A stretch of DNA of 39,327 nucleotides from CAZVWV01 sp964631745 (GTDB lineage: Bacteria; Bdellovibrionota_C; UBA2361; JBGSMV01). How positions within the stretch are numbered: position 1 is the stretch's first letter; every line of letters starts with the position of its first letter. The notes under the pieces are model-generated. The model searched no databases and was not told the origin of the DNA. It saw nothing but the letters and a program-made list of their open reading frames with translations. The stretch is taken from contig CAZVWV010000016.1 of the NCBI GenBank assembly GCA_964631745.1, positions 1 through 39,327 on the forward strand, given 5' to 3'. Below are positions 33,201 through 39,327 of this stretch, one piece after another. The position numbers were made by a program, and so were the translations under genes.

Positions 33201-36200
33201 CCATATCGGCGGATCGAGTGCGCCGCCCCAGTCCATCATGGTAATATCGCGAGATGTTACCTACATTGTCAGTAAATGCGGTCAAATTTCCACTATGATC
33301 ATAATCAAACTTTGTGGAGTATACAGTACCACCATTTAGTTCAGGGTACTCCTCAACCTCCCGCAAACGAGACTGAGAATCCACGAAATTTCTAATCTTT
33401 GACCCATCCGGCTTATAAACCCACTGTGCCTGTACTGTCAGACTCCGGCCATCATAGACCCGGTCAACCATCCCATACTCATGCTGCGTCGCTGCTATAC
33501 CATCTGGATGAATGTCAAGCACCGCTCGACCGACTCTATCATAGGTCGTTTCAGTTTGGGGCAGCACCGCTGTGTCCGGCAGTACCCCAAATTTGTACTT
33601 CGCTGGATCACAGTACTGAGAAATAGCGCCCGCCTTAGGGTAAGGCAAAGTTGTGACCACAGGTTTACCCTGCTGGCCAAAGATCTGTCCATGACAGAAA
33701 ATCTTACTTGTGTCACCGGTAAAGGAGTACTCGGAATAGTAACCTCTATCCAATCCGTCGTAATACTTCCTAGTGACCTTCCAGTTGTTTACGACTCCCC
33801 CAGCAGCATTTAACTTCTGGGCCAACTCTTCCAACTCCACAAATTGGCTACCCGGGTTACCTTTAAGATCATCGTGATACTTGGTCCGTACTACAAGCTC
33901 ACCATTTCTAGTAACGCCAATCGATCTGCTCAACGAATCAAAACTAATTGTGGAGATCTCACCATTTGGCAACACGGTTTTCCACGCGCGAAGATAGTTG
34001 TCGTATTCAGTTTTCTCAATCAGCTCCCCAACTCCTTTCGAGACGGGCAAGACCTGATCCAAGGTGTCGTAAGCGATATGGCGTGCTCTTGAATCGACAC
34101 AGGTAGGGTCGGCTGGAGCGCCTGATGAGCAGATGAGATTCCCATTTGAGGGGTCAAATATATTCCAATGTTCAGAGCGCGCTGACGGGTCCAACTGACC
34201 ATCTACATACCCTTGCATGGTTGTACCAACCACAGAGCTGTTACTTGGCAAACCAGAGCAGTTCCCCAGAACCGAGCCGGAATACTGAAACTCTGCAACG
34301 CTGGCTATTCGGCTAATTCCACCAGAGAACTGATCGTAGGTGCTCTCTCTACAGAGCAAGACTAAATTTAGGGCGGGATTGTTCAGATACTCCTTAACAC
34401 TCTGTCGTCCGGTTGGATTATCGTCTCCCCATGTTCGCTCACTCATTAAACGGCCGAGCCCAGTATCGTAAGTAAAGTCTACCGCCATCATTAAGGCCGG
34501 CTGGACTCCGTTCTCATATCGCCAAACAATCTCCTGACCGAGCGGCCTAAAAAACGGTGGGGCTATGTTCACGCCACCGCCAATATACTGGCGCGAAGTC
34601 ATTGAGTATAAATTGGGACAGTTCGATAGACTTGGTACAGAAGCTGACTCAATACAGCCCCCGCCGGAAATGGCTTCATAGAGCGGTCGCCCAATTAGGC
34701 TGGTGTCGTCGACCGTAAACCAGCTATCGGCGGTTAGGCTGAGTCCAGAAATATTGCTATGAGAGGTAACACTGACTCGCTCAAAGCCCCTACTCTCCCT
34801 GATGATGTTATAGTTTATTTGATCACCCGATTCCTCATAAACAAATTTCCCGTTATAATACTTAAAGGTAGTCTCCGTCGCTGACGTAACAGTTCCCCGA
34901 CCATCCACTGTTGTTAACTTGTAGAGGAGCTGCTTGGCGAAGGGTAGCCCTTTGTTGGTATCAAACTTATGAACCACAAAGTCGGTAGATGGCTTATACT
35001 CAAATTGCAAGCTCCCACCAGCCGGTAATTTTACCTCCTGCAAGAGACCCGGCACGGTATCTGAACCAAAATAGAGCTTTGCAGTTATGGTGCCATCTTC
35101 AGCATCCCCAGATGAGGTAATGAGGTCCAGCACTCCATTGCCATCAATATCAACTACCTCTGTCCCAGTAGCGACATCGGGAGAGCTTGGATTAATTAAT
35201 CGCGCATCACTTGGCAGTGCAAAGCGCGTATCGGCCACCTGACTCCAGCTATAATAGTCACCGTTGTACTCATCTACCGTCAGCCCTAGGTTCCAGTACA
35301 CACCTTCATTACTTAAATAATCTGGTAGTCCGTCATAATTAAGATCTACCAATTGAAACCCGGTGGATTGCCTATCCGGACCAAAGATTGGGCGAGCTCC
35401 AACAACTCGGGGCAGCCGGCGCTGATTACCATTGCCATCCGAGATCGTGTGCAGATCCCCGGCTAAGTAAGGAATAATAACTGGTGGTGTCTGGGAAAGG
35501 TACATCAATCGACCTATACTCCAAAACACCTCTGAGCCAGCGCCATTTGTTGGCCGATAGTTGATAAAGTCATCCGCCGGAGCGAGAATATCCGTTAATC
35601 CATCGCCATTCAGATCTACCGTTTGAGTGGAGGTGCCCTTACTCATAGAGTTGTAATAGTTACCCCCCTCATAGTGCCCGGGATAGTAGTCACTAAAGCT
35701 CAAACGAAAATTCTCCCCCTGAAAAGCAAGCCCTTGCAGCAATTGGTAAGGTTCATACACAGGGGGCAGCTCTCCATCATCATAGATTAAGTCTGCGATT
35801 CGGCTGAATTGGGTTCCACCGTAGTAGTTTATATAAACGCCCGAACCAGTTAGTCCGCCACAGCGCTGCAGTGGATCAGGGGCTGCGTACGATTTCTCAT
35901 TACACAATCGAAGCAGATCGCTCTTCCCGTTAATATCGTTATCTAGAAATCTTAATCCCAGATCAATATCATGATCGCCAGCATGGGAATGACTGAGTGG
36001 TAGATTTGAAAAATTCTGCTTCGCTGAAAATCCAAAAGAGGTCTTTGAAGCAAAAGATATGAAATGCTCAGCGGGGATACTGCTATTCGGCCAATCCCAA
36101 GAGGAGTATATATCCCCACGTCCATCGCCATCTAGGTCGGCTAGGGTCGTTCCCAGACGTCGCGATCGCTCGGCGCCACTATTCAGATCTAGCGCAACAA

Positions 36201-37647
36201 AAGCAAAGTCGATGCTATTTCCAGCACCAATTACCTCTGCGAACCCTTTCTTCCCATTTTTCCCGTTCACCCCGTAATTCTTATAGATTTTACGGTTGAG
36301 GAACGAGAAAGGCTGCAGGGTTCGACTAGCATAAACGAGATCCTTAAGACCATCGCCATCGATATCTTCTATGCGCACCCCTAGGTCAGCTCCGAAGCCG
36401 GCACTAACAAACGGAGCAGGCACGAGATTAAAAGGGGTATTCCCCCATGAAGTGTCTGCCGCTCTCCATACTTGGGGCGCCACAGTCAACTTGGAGTAGC
36501 TAAAAGTTAGCGGTGGTTCGGTGCTTAGCACCTCGGTATCTACCCCGGGCGCCGCGGCCAAATTGGTAATGGCCGTTAGGTAACTATTTGTATCCCCATT
36601 CCCTGGAATTTTATTGGGATCATTATATTGCAGCACAACGCCACCTAAAGTGTATGACCCACGAGTTACAAAAATCTTACTTAGGTAATCCTTTAGAAGG
36701 ACTCGCGACCCCTTGTCTAGAAACAACCTTGGCTTATGCCCAAGGTTGGAATAAACAAACTTCACCCGCCTGTTAAAATATTCAATGGTGTCTATGGCTG
36801 GGATACCATTAAGATTCTGCCAATTGTAAAATATTTTATTCCCGTAGAGATCACGGACTTCCCGCACCGTCCAGGTATGGGTAGTCGAAAACGTTTTAGT
36901 ATCCAGATAGGAAAAAGTTGACTGACTACTGCCGCCAAACTCATAAGTCAATCCATCTTGTGTGGTCACACTCCAGCTATTTGTAGCATCGCTTCTAGAG
37001 ATTACGCTAAACGAGTTATGCCGAGTCTGATACTGATAAGTGCAGCGATCTTGATTGTCCCGTAAGCAAGTAAGCTCCCCTGCCGCCGCGGGCGACGAGA
37101 TAGTAAAGCGATCATCGGCCTCGCCGTAATAAGCGAGCCCGCCCCCCTTTCCAGATCGAGATATCTGAGGCAGGCCTGCCAGAGACCATCCCTTTCCAAG
37201 CAGTCCCGCCGATTTCTGTCCAGAAGAGTAATTTAAAGATATGGTCGGTGATAGCTCACCCCGGCCAACCGGAAGCGGAATTTGAACCGAATACGTACTA
37301 TCACCATTTAGAGTGTCTACATATTTAGAGGATACACCTTCAGCTACCTGTAGATTCGCCTTGGGCGCGCTGCCATCCTGTCCGCTATCAGCTTCACTCT
37401 CAGTATCGTTAAGGGCCTCTTCACCAGTTTCCGCCGCATAAGATGGATCGGTTGTATCAGCACTACTTCCCCCATCGGCCTCTGGCAGCGCCTCCACCGC
37501 ACTCCCCTGTTCCAAATGGTACTGTGACTGAGCCAAAGCCTCCTCTACCTGGGCCGGCAGGACCAGCAAAGCCGCGCTGAGGAGCATTCCTAACCTAAAC
37601 AAGTTATCCCAGCGGAGCAATGGAAGTAGCCGGTTCAACAATTTCAT
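30244..37647 (-). CDS. Secreted SpvB/TcdB/RHS polymorphic toxin with ADP-ribosyltransferase-like tip
   Basis: This 2467-residue protein has a Sec signal (about 1-40, FRLGMLLSAALLVLPAQ) and an acidic low-complexity stretch. An SpvB-type segment follows (VQIPLPVGRGELSPTISLNY, LLGKGWSLAGLPQISR). FG-GAP/VCBS Ca2+ repeats run through about 435-860 (DIDGDGLKDLVY, DLDGDGRGDIY, DLNGDGLTDIL), then YD/RHS repeats to about 1800. A dockerin-like insert lies at 1815-1885 (ADLDLNQTVDLGDLQPF). The RHS core (AARQYDPVMGRFLSADSIIP) ends near 2185 in DPTGHADADE, after which the variable toxin begins. That tip matches cholera-toxin-type ADP-ribosyltransferases in three blocks: YKMETRPPSDVLSRGLSP, VSTDFNLESVYG and LEVTGLKPINLFGYF. 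Lys2247 stands where the catalytic Arg is expected; Ser2277 and Glu2334 are kept. The ATG has GGGAG seven bases upstream. The toxin type is well supported, its activity is not. Confidence 0.88.
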   Translation of the reverse strand: MKLLNRLLPLLRWDNLFRLGMLLSAALLVLPAQVEEALAQSQYHLEQGSAVEALPEADGGSSADTTDPSYAAETGEEALNDTESEADSGQDGSAPKANLQVAEGVSSKYVDTLNGDSTYSVQIPLPVGRGELSPTISLNYSSGQKSAGLLGKGWSLAGLPQISRSGKGGGLAYYGEADDRFTISSPAAAGELTCLRDNQDRCTYQYQTRHNSFSVISRSDATNSWSVTTQDGLTYEFGGSSQSTFSYLDTKTFSTTHTWTVREVRDLYGNKIFYNWQNLNGIPAIDTIEYFNRRVKFVYSNLGHKPRLFLDKGSRVLLKDYLSKIFVTRGSYTLGGVVLQYNDPNKIPGNGDTNSYLTAITNLAAAPGVDTEVLSTEPPLTFSYSKLTVAPQVWRAADTSWGNTPFNLVPAPFVSAGFGADLGVRIEDIDGDGLKDLVYASRTLQPFSFLNRKIYKNYGVNGKNGKKGFAEVIGAGNSIDFAFVALDLNSGAERSRRLGTTLADLDGDGRGDIYSSWDWPNSSIPAEHFISFASKTSFGFSAKQNFSNLPLSHSHAGDHDIDLGLRFLDNDINGKSDLLRLCNEKSYAAPDPLQRCGGLTGSGVYINYYGGTQFSRIADLIYDDGELPPVYEPYQLLQGLAFQGENFRLSFSDYYPGHYEGGNYYNSMSKGTSTQTVDLNGDGLTDILAPADDFINYRPTNGAGSEVFWSIGRLMYLSQTPPVIIPYLAGDLHTISDGNGNQRRLPRVVGARPIFGPDRQSTGFQLVDLNYDGLPDYLSNEGVYWNLGLTVDEYNGDYYSWSQVADTRFALPSDARLINPSSPDVATGTEVVDIDGNGVLDLITSSGDAEDGTITAKLYFGSDTVPGLLQEVKLPAGGSLQFEYKPSTDFVVHKFDTNKGLPFAKQLLYKLTTVDGRGTVTSATETTFKYYNGKFVYEESGDQINYNIIRESRGFERVSVTSHSNISGLSLTADSWFTVDDTSLIGRPLYEAISGGGCIESASVPSLSNCPNLYSMTSRQYIGGGVNIAPPFFRPLGQEIVWRYENGVQPALMMAVDFTYDTGLGRLMSERTWGDDNPTGRQSVKEYLNNPALNLVLLCRESTYDQFSGGISRIASVAEFQYSGSVLGNCSGLPSNSSVVGTTMQGYVDGQLDPSARSEHWNIFDPSNGNLICSSGAPADPTCVDSRARHIAYDTLDQVLPVSKGVGELIEKTEYDNYLRAWKTVLPNGEISTISFDSLSRSIGVTRNGELVVRTKYHDDLKGNPGSQFVELEELAQKLNAAGGVVNNWKVTRKYYDGLDRGYYSEYSFTGDTSKIFCHGQIFGQQGKPVVTTLPYPKAGAISQYCDPAKYKFGVLPDTAVLPQTETTYDRVGRAVLDIHPDGIAATQHEYGMVDRVYDGRSLTVQAQWVYKPDGSKIRNFVDSQSRLREVEEYPELNGGTVYSTKFDYDHSGNLTAFTDNVGNISRYYHDGLGRRTRSADMDMANCGSTPEQRLACAPTTQYSARGDLVQVTDAEGVSVRSHYDGYGNLICSDLAPFAADGGGCDCVAPPANPSQSPTWFADKNDFCFTYHYAQVVDGSPDYSNGRLVKIASSSGVATYTYDALGRTLSAERWICLDRQTSSSGNDWECRKASFNNTMDVSGLVLKRRFDNNDAITLKYNYDYRARPVSVYLGATALLNGITYNDTNGQGEVLDGDVFGIAKLSNTYYDRTSIEPGAVGASQRLKSKSGTLYSNLVSQFLFEDYDLNGRLTKMTDSKANYSLGEKWEYSYDGLGRLTDVSLDSPLNESDEEIQYLYDSIGNRTALVHSRSNNTAHSPLVGPVEVMADLDLNQTVDLGDLQPFATSFSMFLPAVEVPWADLSMTDSNITLPDLMLFAPQFHVVEYTGGEPPPLCKERNIMAAQCDDYYLKGGVPGVTCPSLCMNGSQVPPPVSEVSWGYGADYFGGYAGPHAVSHDSRVSFYHYNKNGAITAVGGEKFIYDPRGRLSRGFHGNLLVGKYVYDEGGSRVAEINYSKCVPSYGGDCSASGAASEGIRRYFFGDYRELADSSGSRRIISVNLGGQKVLEVPTVSDLERTYIFFNDHLDSTHWVVDGHGVPLSTPGRSYYPFGIAKGGGFSAGDRFGFGGKEIEPRSMVYDFAARQYDPVMGRFLSADSIIPYPGDPQSWNRYSYTRNDPINRTDPTGHADADELGTFDSSGWGAGENHIPHPVPTLEEVNSRVERALNDLRRDDALDDGPGTTPPQMAYKMETRPPSDVLSRGLSPIAVYGPNSKIVRVSTDFNLESVYGTALADLGATKSTDEPVTIWAIGNLRKNNVISVDQTQGNPSSRLRNLEVTGLKPINLFGYFEIDKKEEMKFRLVRPRALALASAGFGSFWLTHYRELEKVLRKFGKVGLILGVAGVAQDAWAGDWSAVGEFGWELIQTPASEFLIGTPAGLSDDEEKRLVEEGMSQGSPDLSHPGGSGRAY

Positions 37648-37860
37648 AAGAAAACTCCCTTATAACTCTGTTAAGAAGCCTCTACTTCGCCCTTGATCTC
37701 AGGTTGACCAACAAAGTAGTTTGCTTGATTCTATGCCAACGTCACGCCTAGTCAAGGAGATGTGATTCCTGAAAATTACCCCTGCATTGGTCATTTTTGC
37801 CGGAAAATTCAAAATCCCTATAGCGGAGCATCAACAAGAGCAAGACGCAGCTAATACGTC

Positions 37861-37915
37861 TTTTATTTCTCGAGCCACCCTACTTTTAACCCCGCAACGC
37901 AGATTTTGTTGATTC
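37861..37915 (+). repeat. 55-bp direct repeat, copy 1
   Basis: These 55 bases are identical to 39273-39327, the last 55 bases of the window. Identity starts after 37860 and the second copy is cut by the window end. The two copies, in the same orientation, bracket the membrane-protein gene 1412 bp apart. This copy contains the left arm of the inverted repeat at 37869-37975. Confidence 0.9.
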
Positions 37916-37975
37916 TATTAGTTGGTAATGGTTGCTTTTGGATGGCGCTGCTGTTGAAAAGTAGGGTGGCTCGAG
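37869..37975. repeat. 107-bp element with perfect 19-bp inverted arms
   Basis: CTCGAGCCACCCTACTTTT (37869-37887) is the exact reverse complement of 37957-37975. Just inside, CAACGCAG pairs with CTGCTGTTG with one bulge, so the whole element can fold into one long hairpin. The left half recurs at 39281. Size, symmetry and recurrence fit a miniature inverted-repeat element or extragenic palindrome. No flanking target duplication was evident by eye. Confidence 0.7.
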
Positions 37976-38008
37976 GGGGATCTCGAGGTTGAAGTAATTC
38001 ATGTTATA

Positions 38009-38208
38009 ATGGGGATATGCGAAGAGTCAGAATACAAAACTCCTTTAATATGTACCCCACTGGAAATTGGCGGAGACACAATTGAGTTTTCCGTGGATCT
38101 TGGCGTTGGCGCCGGTTGGAAAGAGCGGCGCTAGAAGCTCTCTTGGAAGTACTTTACCCTCGGCACGAAAACTTGCTAGACTCTGCGGCAATATTTATGT
38201 GTGAGTAG
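38009..38208 (+). pseudogene. Possible frameshifted small ORF
   Basis: From the ATG at 38009, 41 codons run to a stop, ending in TIEFSVDLGVGAGWKERR. Near 38122 the reading can be continued in another frame as ERAALEALLEVLYPRHENLL and on to a TAG at 38208. Together they would make a protein of about 66 residues with a convincing C-terminal helix. One missing base would account for the break. The ATG overlaps a TATAAT box, which argues against it being a real start. No family was recognised. Confidence 0.25.
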
Positions 38209-38356
38209 AAGAATCGGTCGACTCCTGCTTCGTCCTGCTTTTTGAGCGGACTAAGAAGGGGTCGCATCGCATGAGGTTCGTTCTAGATCTGAGGTTTGTC
38301 TGGTTATCGTCTATAAGCCCCGGTGTCGTTAGGTACTCTACTTGGGAGGTGCGCTT

Positions 38357-39217
38357 ATGAGTTTCCGGTGGGATTGGAATCCGAAAACGCAAAGAGATGA
38401 ATTTCATTGTGGACCACAGTGCGGATGGACGTGCAGGTCTCATTCTCCTTCTCTGGACTTCTCGTCGGGTCGTTCCGATGGGCCTGGGTGTTCGTCGCTA
38501 GTGGGATTCGCCATTTTTCCTCTGATCATCATAGTTTGCCTGGCAGCGCTACTGTTGTTGTCACATCTTGTTTGGGTCATCCGTGGAGATTTCACCGTCT
38601 TCTCTGAACTCGGTCTGATAGATCAGTGCTTGATGATACTTCTGGCCCAGTTGGTTGTCGGCTGTTCTATCGGCTCAAACCTTCGCTCACTAGTGGCGGG
38701 AGCAGCTTGGTGGCAGATTGGGCTAACTAGCCCGATTTTTATCGTTGTAAGCCTCTGGGTAGCTTTGAGCCCAACGTGGTTCATATCCTTTGGTGGGGTC
38801 GAGCTTGTGCGGCGGTTTAGGAATAAAAGAAGCACAACTCCCAACAAACGGACAGTTCGGCCAAAGTACAACCGCTCTGTCTCTAAGACATGGCTTGAGC
38901 GGTTGATCCAATTTGTGCGGGTTCTTCCCGCCGAAGCTATTCTCCTGATTCTTTCTTTTCTGGGAGGTCTCGTTTTCGCCTGGGTAGTGCTGGGTTTCCC
39001 TCTCGTCAAGATTGACTGGGTTATCGTTTGCATCTGTTTTGCTCTCGCTACTCTTTGGTGTTGGATCGCCCTTGGTTTGCCTAAGAAAGGTGGCAATGTG
39101 GGTCGGAGTCATTCTTTTGGGCCGCATCTCGCTCGCAACTGGATCAGCATCGTTGGGTTGATTGCTGCCCTTATCTCCTGTCTGATTGGGATCTTTTGGG
39201 GGCAGCGGATCACTTAG
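38357..39217 (+). CDS. Six-helix membrane protein, unknown function
   Basis: This is a 286-residue inner-membrane protein. A 45-residue hydrophilic N-terminus contains a Cys cluster, CGPQCGWTC (18-26), that might hold a metal or a disulfide. Predicted membrane segments lie at about 48-75, 88-105, 118-140, 190-213, 219-240 and 261-281, with a basic loop (RRFRNKRSTTPNKRTVRPK) between the third and fourth. The ATG at 38357 is preceded by GGGAGGT at six bases, which fixes the start. I recognise no family. The gene sits alone between two copies of a 55-bp direct repeat, so it may be cargo of a repeat-bounded unit. Confidence 0.65.
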   Translation: MSFRWDWNPKTQRDEFHCGPQCGWTCRSHSPSLDFSSGRSDGPGCSSLVGFAIFPLIIIVCLAALLLLSHLVWVIRGDFTVFSELGLIDQCLMILLAQLVVGCSIGSNLRSLVAGAAWWQIGLTSPIFIVVSLWVALSPTWFISFGGVELVRRFRNKRSTTPNKRTVRPKYNRSVSKTWLERLIQFVRVLPAEAILLILSFLGGLVFAWVVLGFPLVKIDWVIVCICFALATLWCWIALGLPKKGGNVGRSHSFGPHLARNWISIVGLIAALISCLIGIFWGQRIT

Positions 39218-39272
39218 CGTTTCGGGACCTAACACGAAGAGGTTGGTATTGCGATGCTGACCTCAATTTTAA

Positions 39273-39327
39273 TTTTATTTCTCGAGCCACCCTACTTTTA
39301 ACCCCGCAACGCAGATTTTGTTGATTC
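39273..39327 (+). repeat. 55-bp direct repeat, copy 2, at window end
   Basis: This stretch is identical to 37861-37915 and runs to the last base of the window. It includes the 19-base arm CTCGAGCCACCCTACTTTT at 39281. A contig ending exactly in a 55-base repeat is what a de Bruijn assembler with k = 55 would leave at an unresolved repeat. Confidence 0.9.

Larger units (their letters stand above)
37648..38356. other. 709-base gene-poor region upstream of the RHS toxin
   Basis: The stretch contains the RHS toxin promoter (not located), a repeat element with 19-bp inverted arms, a perfect TATAAT box (38005-38010) without a properly spaced -35, and a possible frameshifted small ORF. Both flanking genes read outward, so at least two promoters should lie here. 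Confidence 0.5.

Noticed and set aside
38195..38443. 82-residue minus-strand frame
   Set aside because: It overlaps the start and ribosome site of the membrane-protein gene on the other strand and has no recognisable features.
37861..39327. CRISPR array at the right end
   Set aside because: Only two repeat copies, 1.4 kb apart, with a gene between them and no spacers or cas genes.
1..39327. Prophage or integrated plasmid
   Set aside because: No integrase, terminase, capsid, replication or transfer gene and no att-like site next to a tRNA were found.

Overview
The window looks like a fragment of a Gram-negative, free-living environmental bacterium, probably from a metagenome assembly. Reasons: many Sec-type signal peptides on large exoproteins, Thr/Pro/Ala-rich linkers, a MopE-like Asp/Cys-rich segment, a two-component/CheA cluster, a 10-N scaffold gap at 3521-3530, and an end that falls inside a 55-bp repeat. 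Linkers and MopE-like text of this kind are familiar from deltaproteobacteria in the broad sense, but the phylum cannot be fixed from this sequence. No rRNA, tRNA, CRISPR array or complete insertion sequence was seen.

Region 1 (1-5.0 kb, minus strand) is one operon: a PP2C-type phosphatase, a Ser/Thr-kinase-like protein with a zinc ribbon (cut by the gap), a nicotinamidase/isochorismatase-fold cysteine hydrolase and a vWA-domain protein. Kinase + PP2C + vWA matches the YegI/YegK/YegL (TerY-P) triad; the hydrolase is the unusual fourth partner. A structured leader with a U-tract precedes the operon. Region 2 (5.4-9.8 kb) is a divergent pair: a tandem MarR-like regulator and an unrecognised 1001-residue protein with Nudix-like and possible transferase-like parts. 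A repeated CACATCTATA motif surrounds the regulator.

Region 3 (9.9-13.8 kb, plus strand) holds a DUF433 antitoxin with a truncated DUF5615 toxin, then a tightly overlapped signalling operon: receiver-histidine kinase, receiver, and CheA-like kinase with no receptor or output protein beside it. Region 4 (14.0-17.1 kb) has an esterase, an APH-type small-molecule kinase and a uridine-kinase-like P-loop kinase.

Region 5 (17.3-27.7 kb) is an exoprotein cluster: heparinase II/III-like lyase, YceI-like protein, subtilisin-like protease, a propeller-like protein with a FlgD/T9SS-like C-terminal domain, and a vWA/MopE-like surface protein. Three of them share Thr/Pro-rich linkers of different lengths. 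Non-coding inverted repeats lie between several of these genes.

Region 6 (28.0-37.6 kb, minus strand) is a 2467-residue secreted SpvB/TcdB/RHS polymorphic toxin. Its C-terminal tip resembles cholera-toxin-type ADP-ribosyltransferases but has Lys where the catalytic Arg is expected. Two unrecognised genes follow it and are immunity or accessory candidates. Region 7 (37.65-39.3 kb) holds a repeat element with 19-bp inverted arms, a probable frameshifted small ORF and a six-helix membrane protein, bracketed by 55-bp direct repeats.
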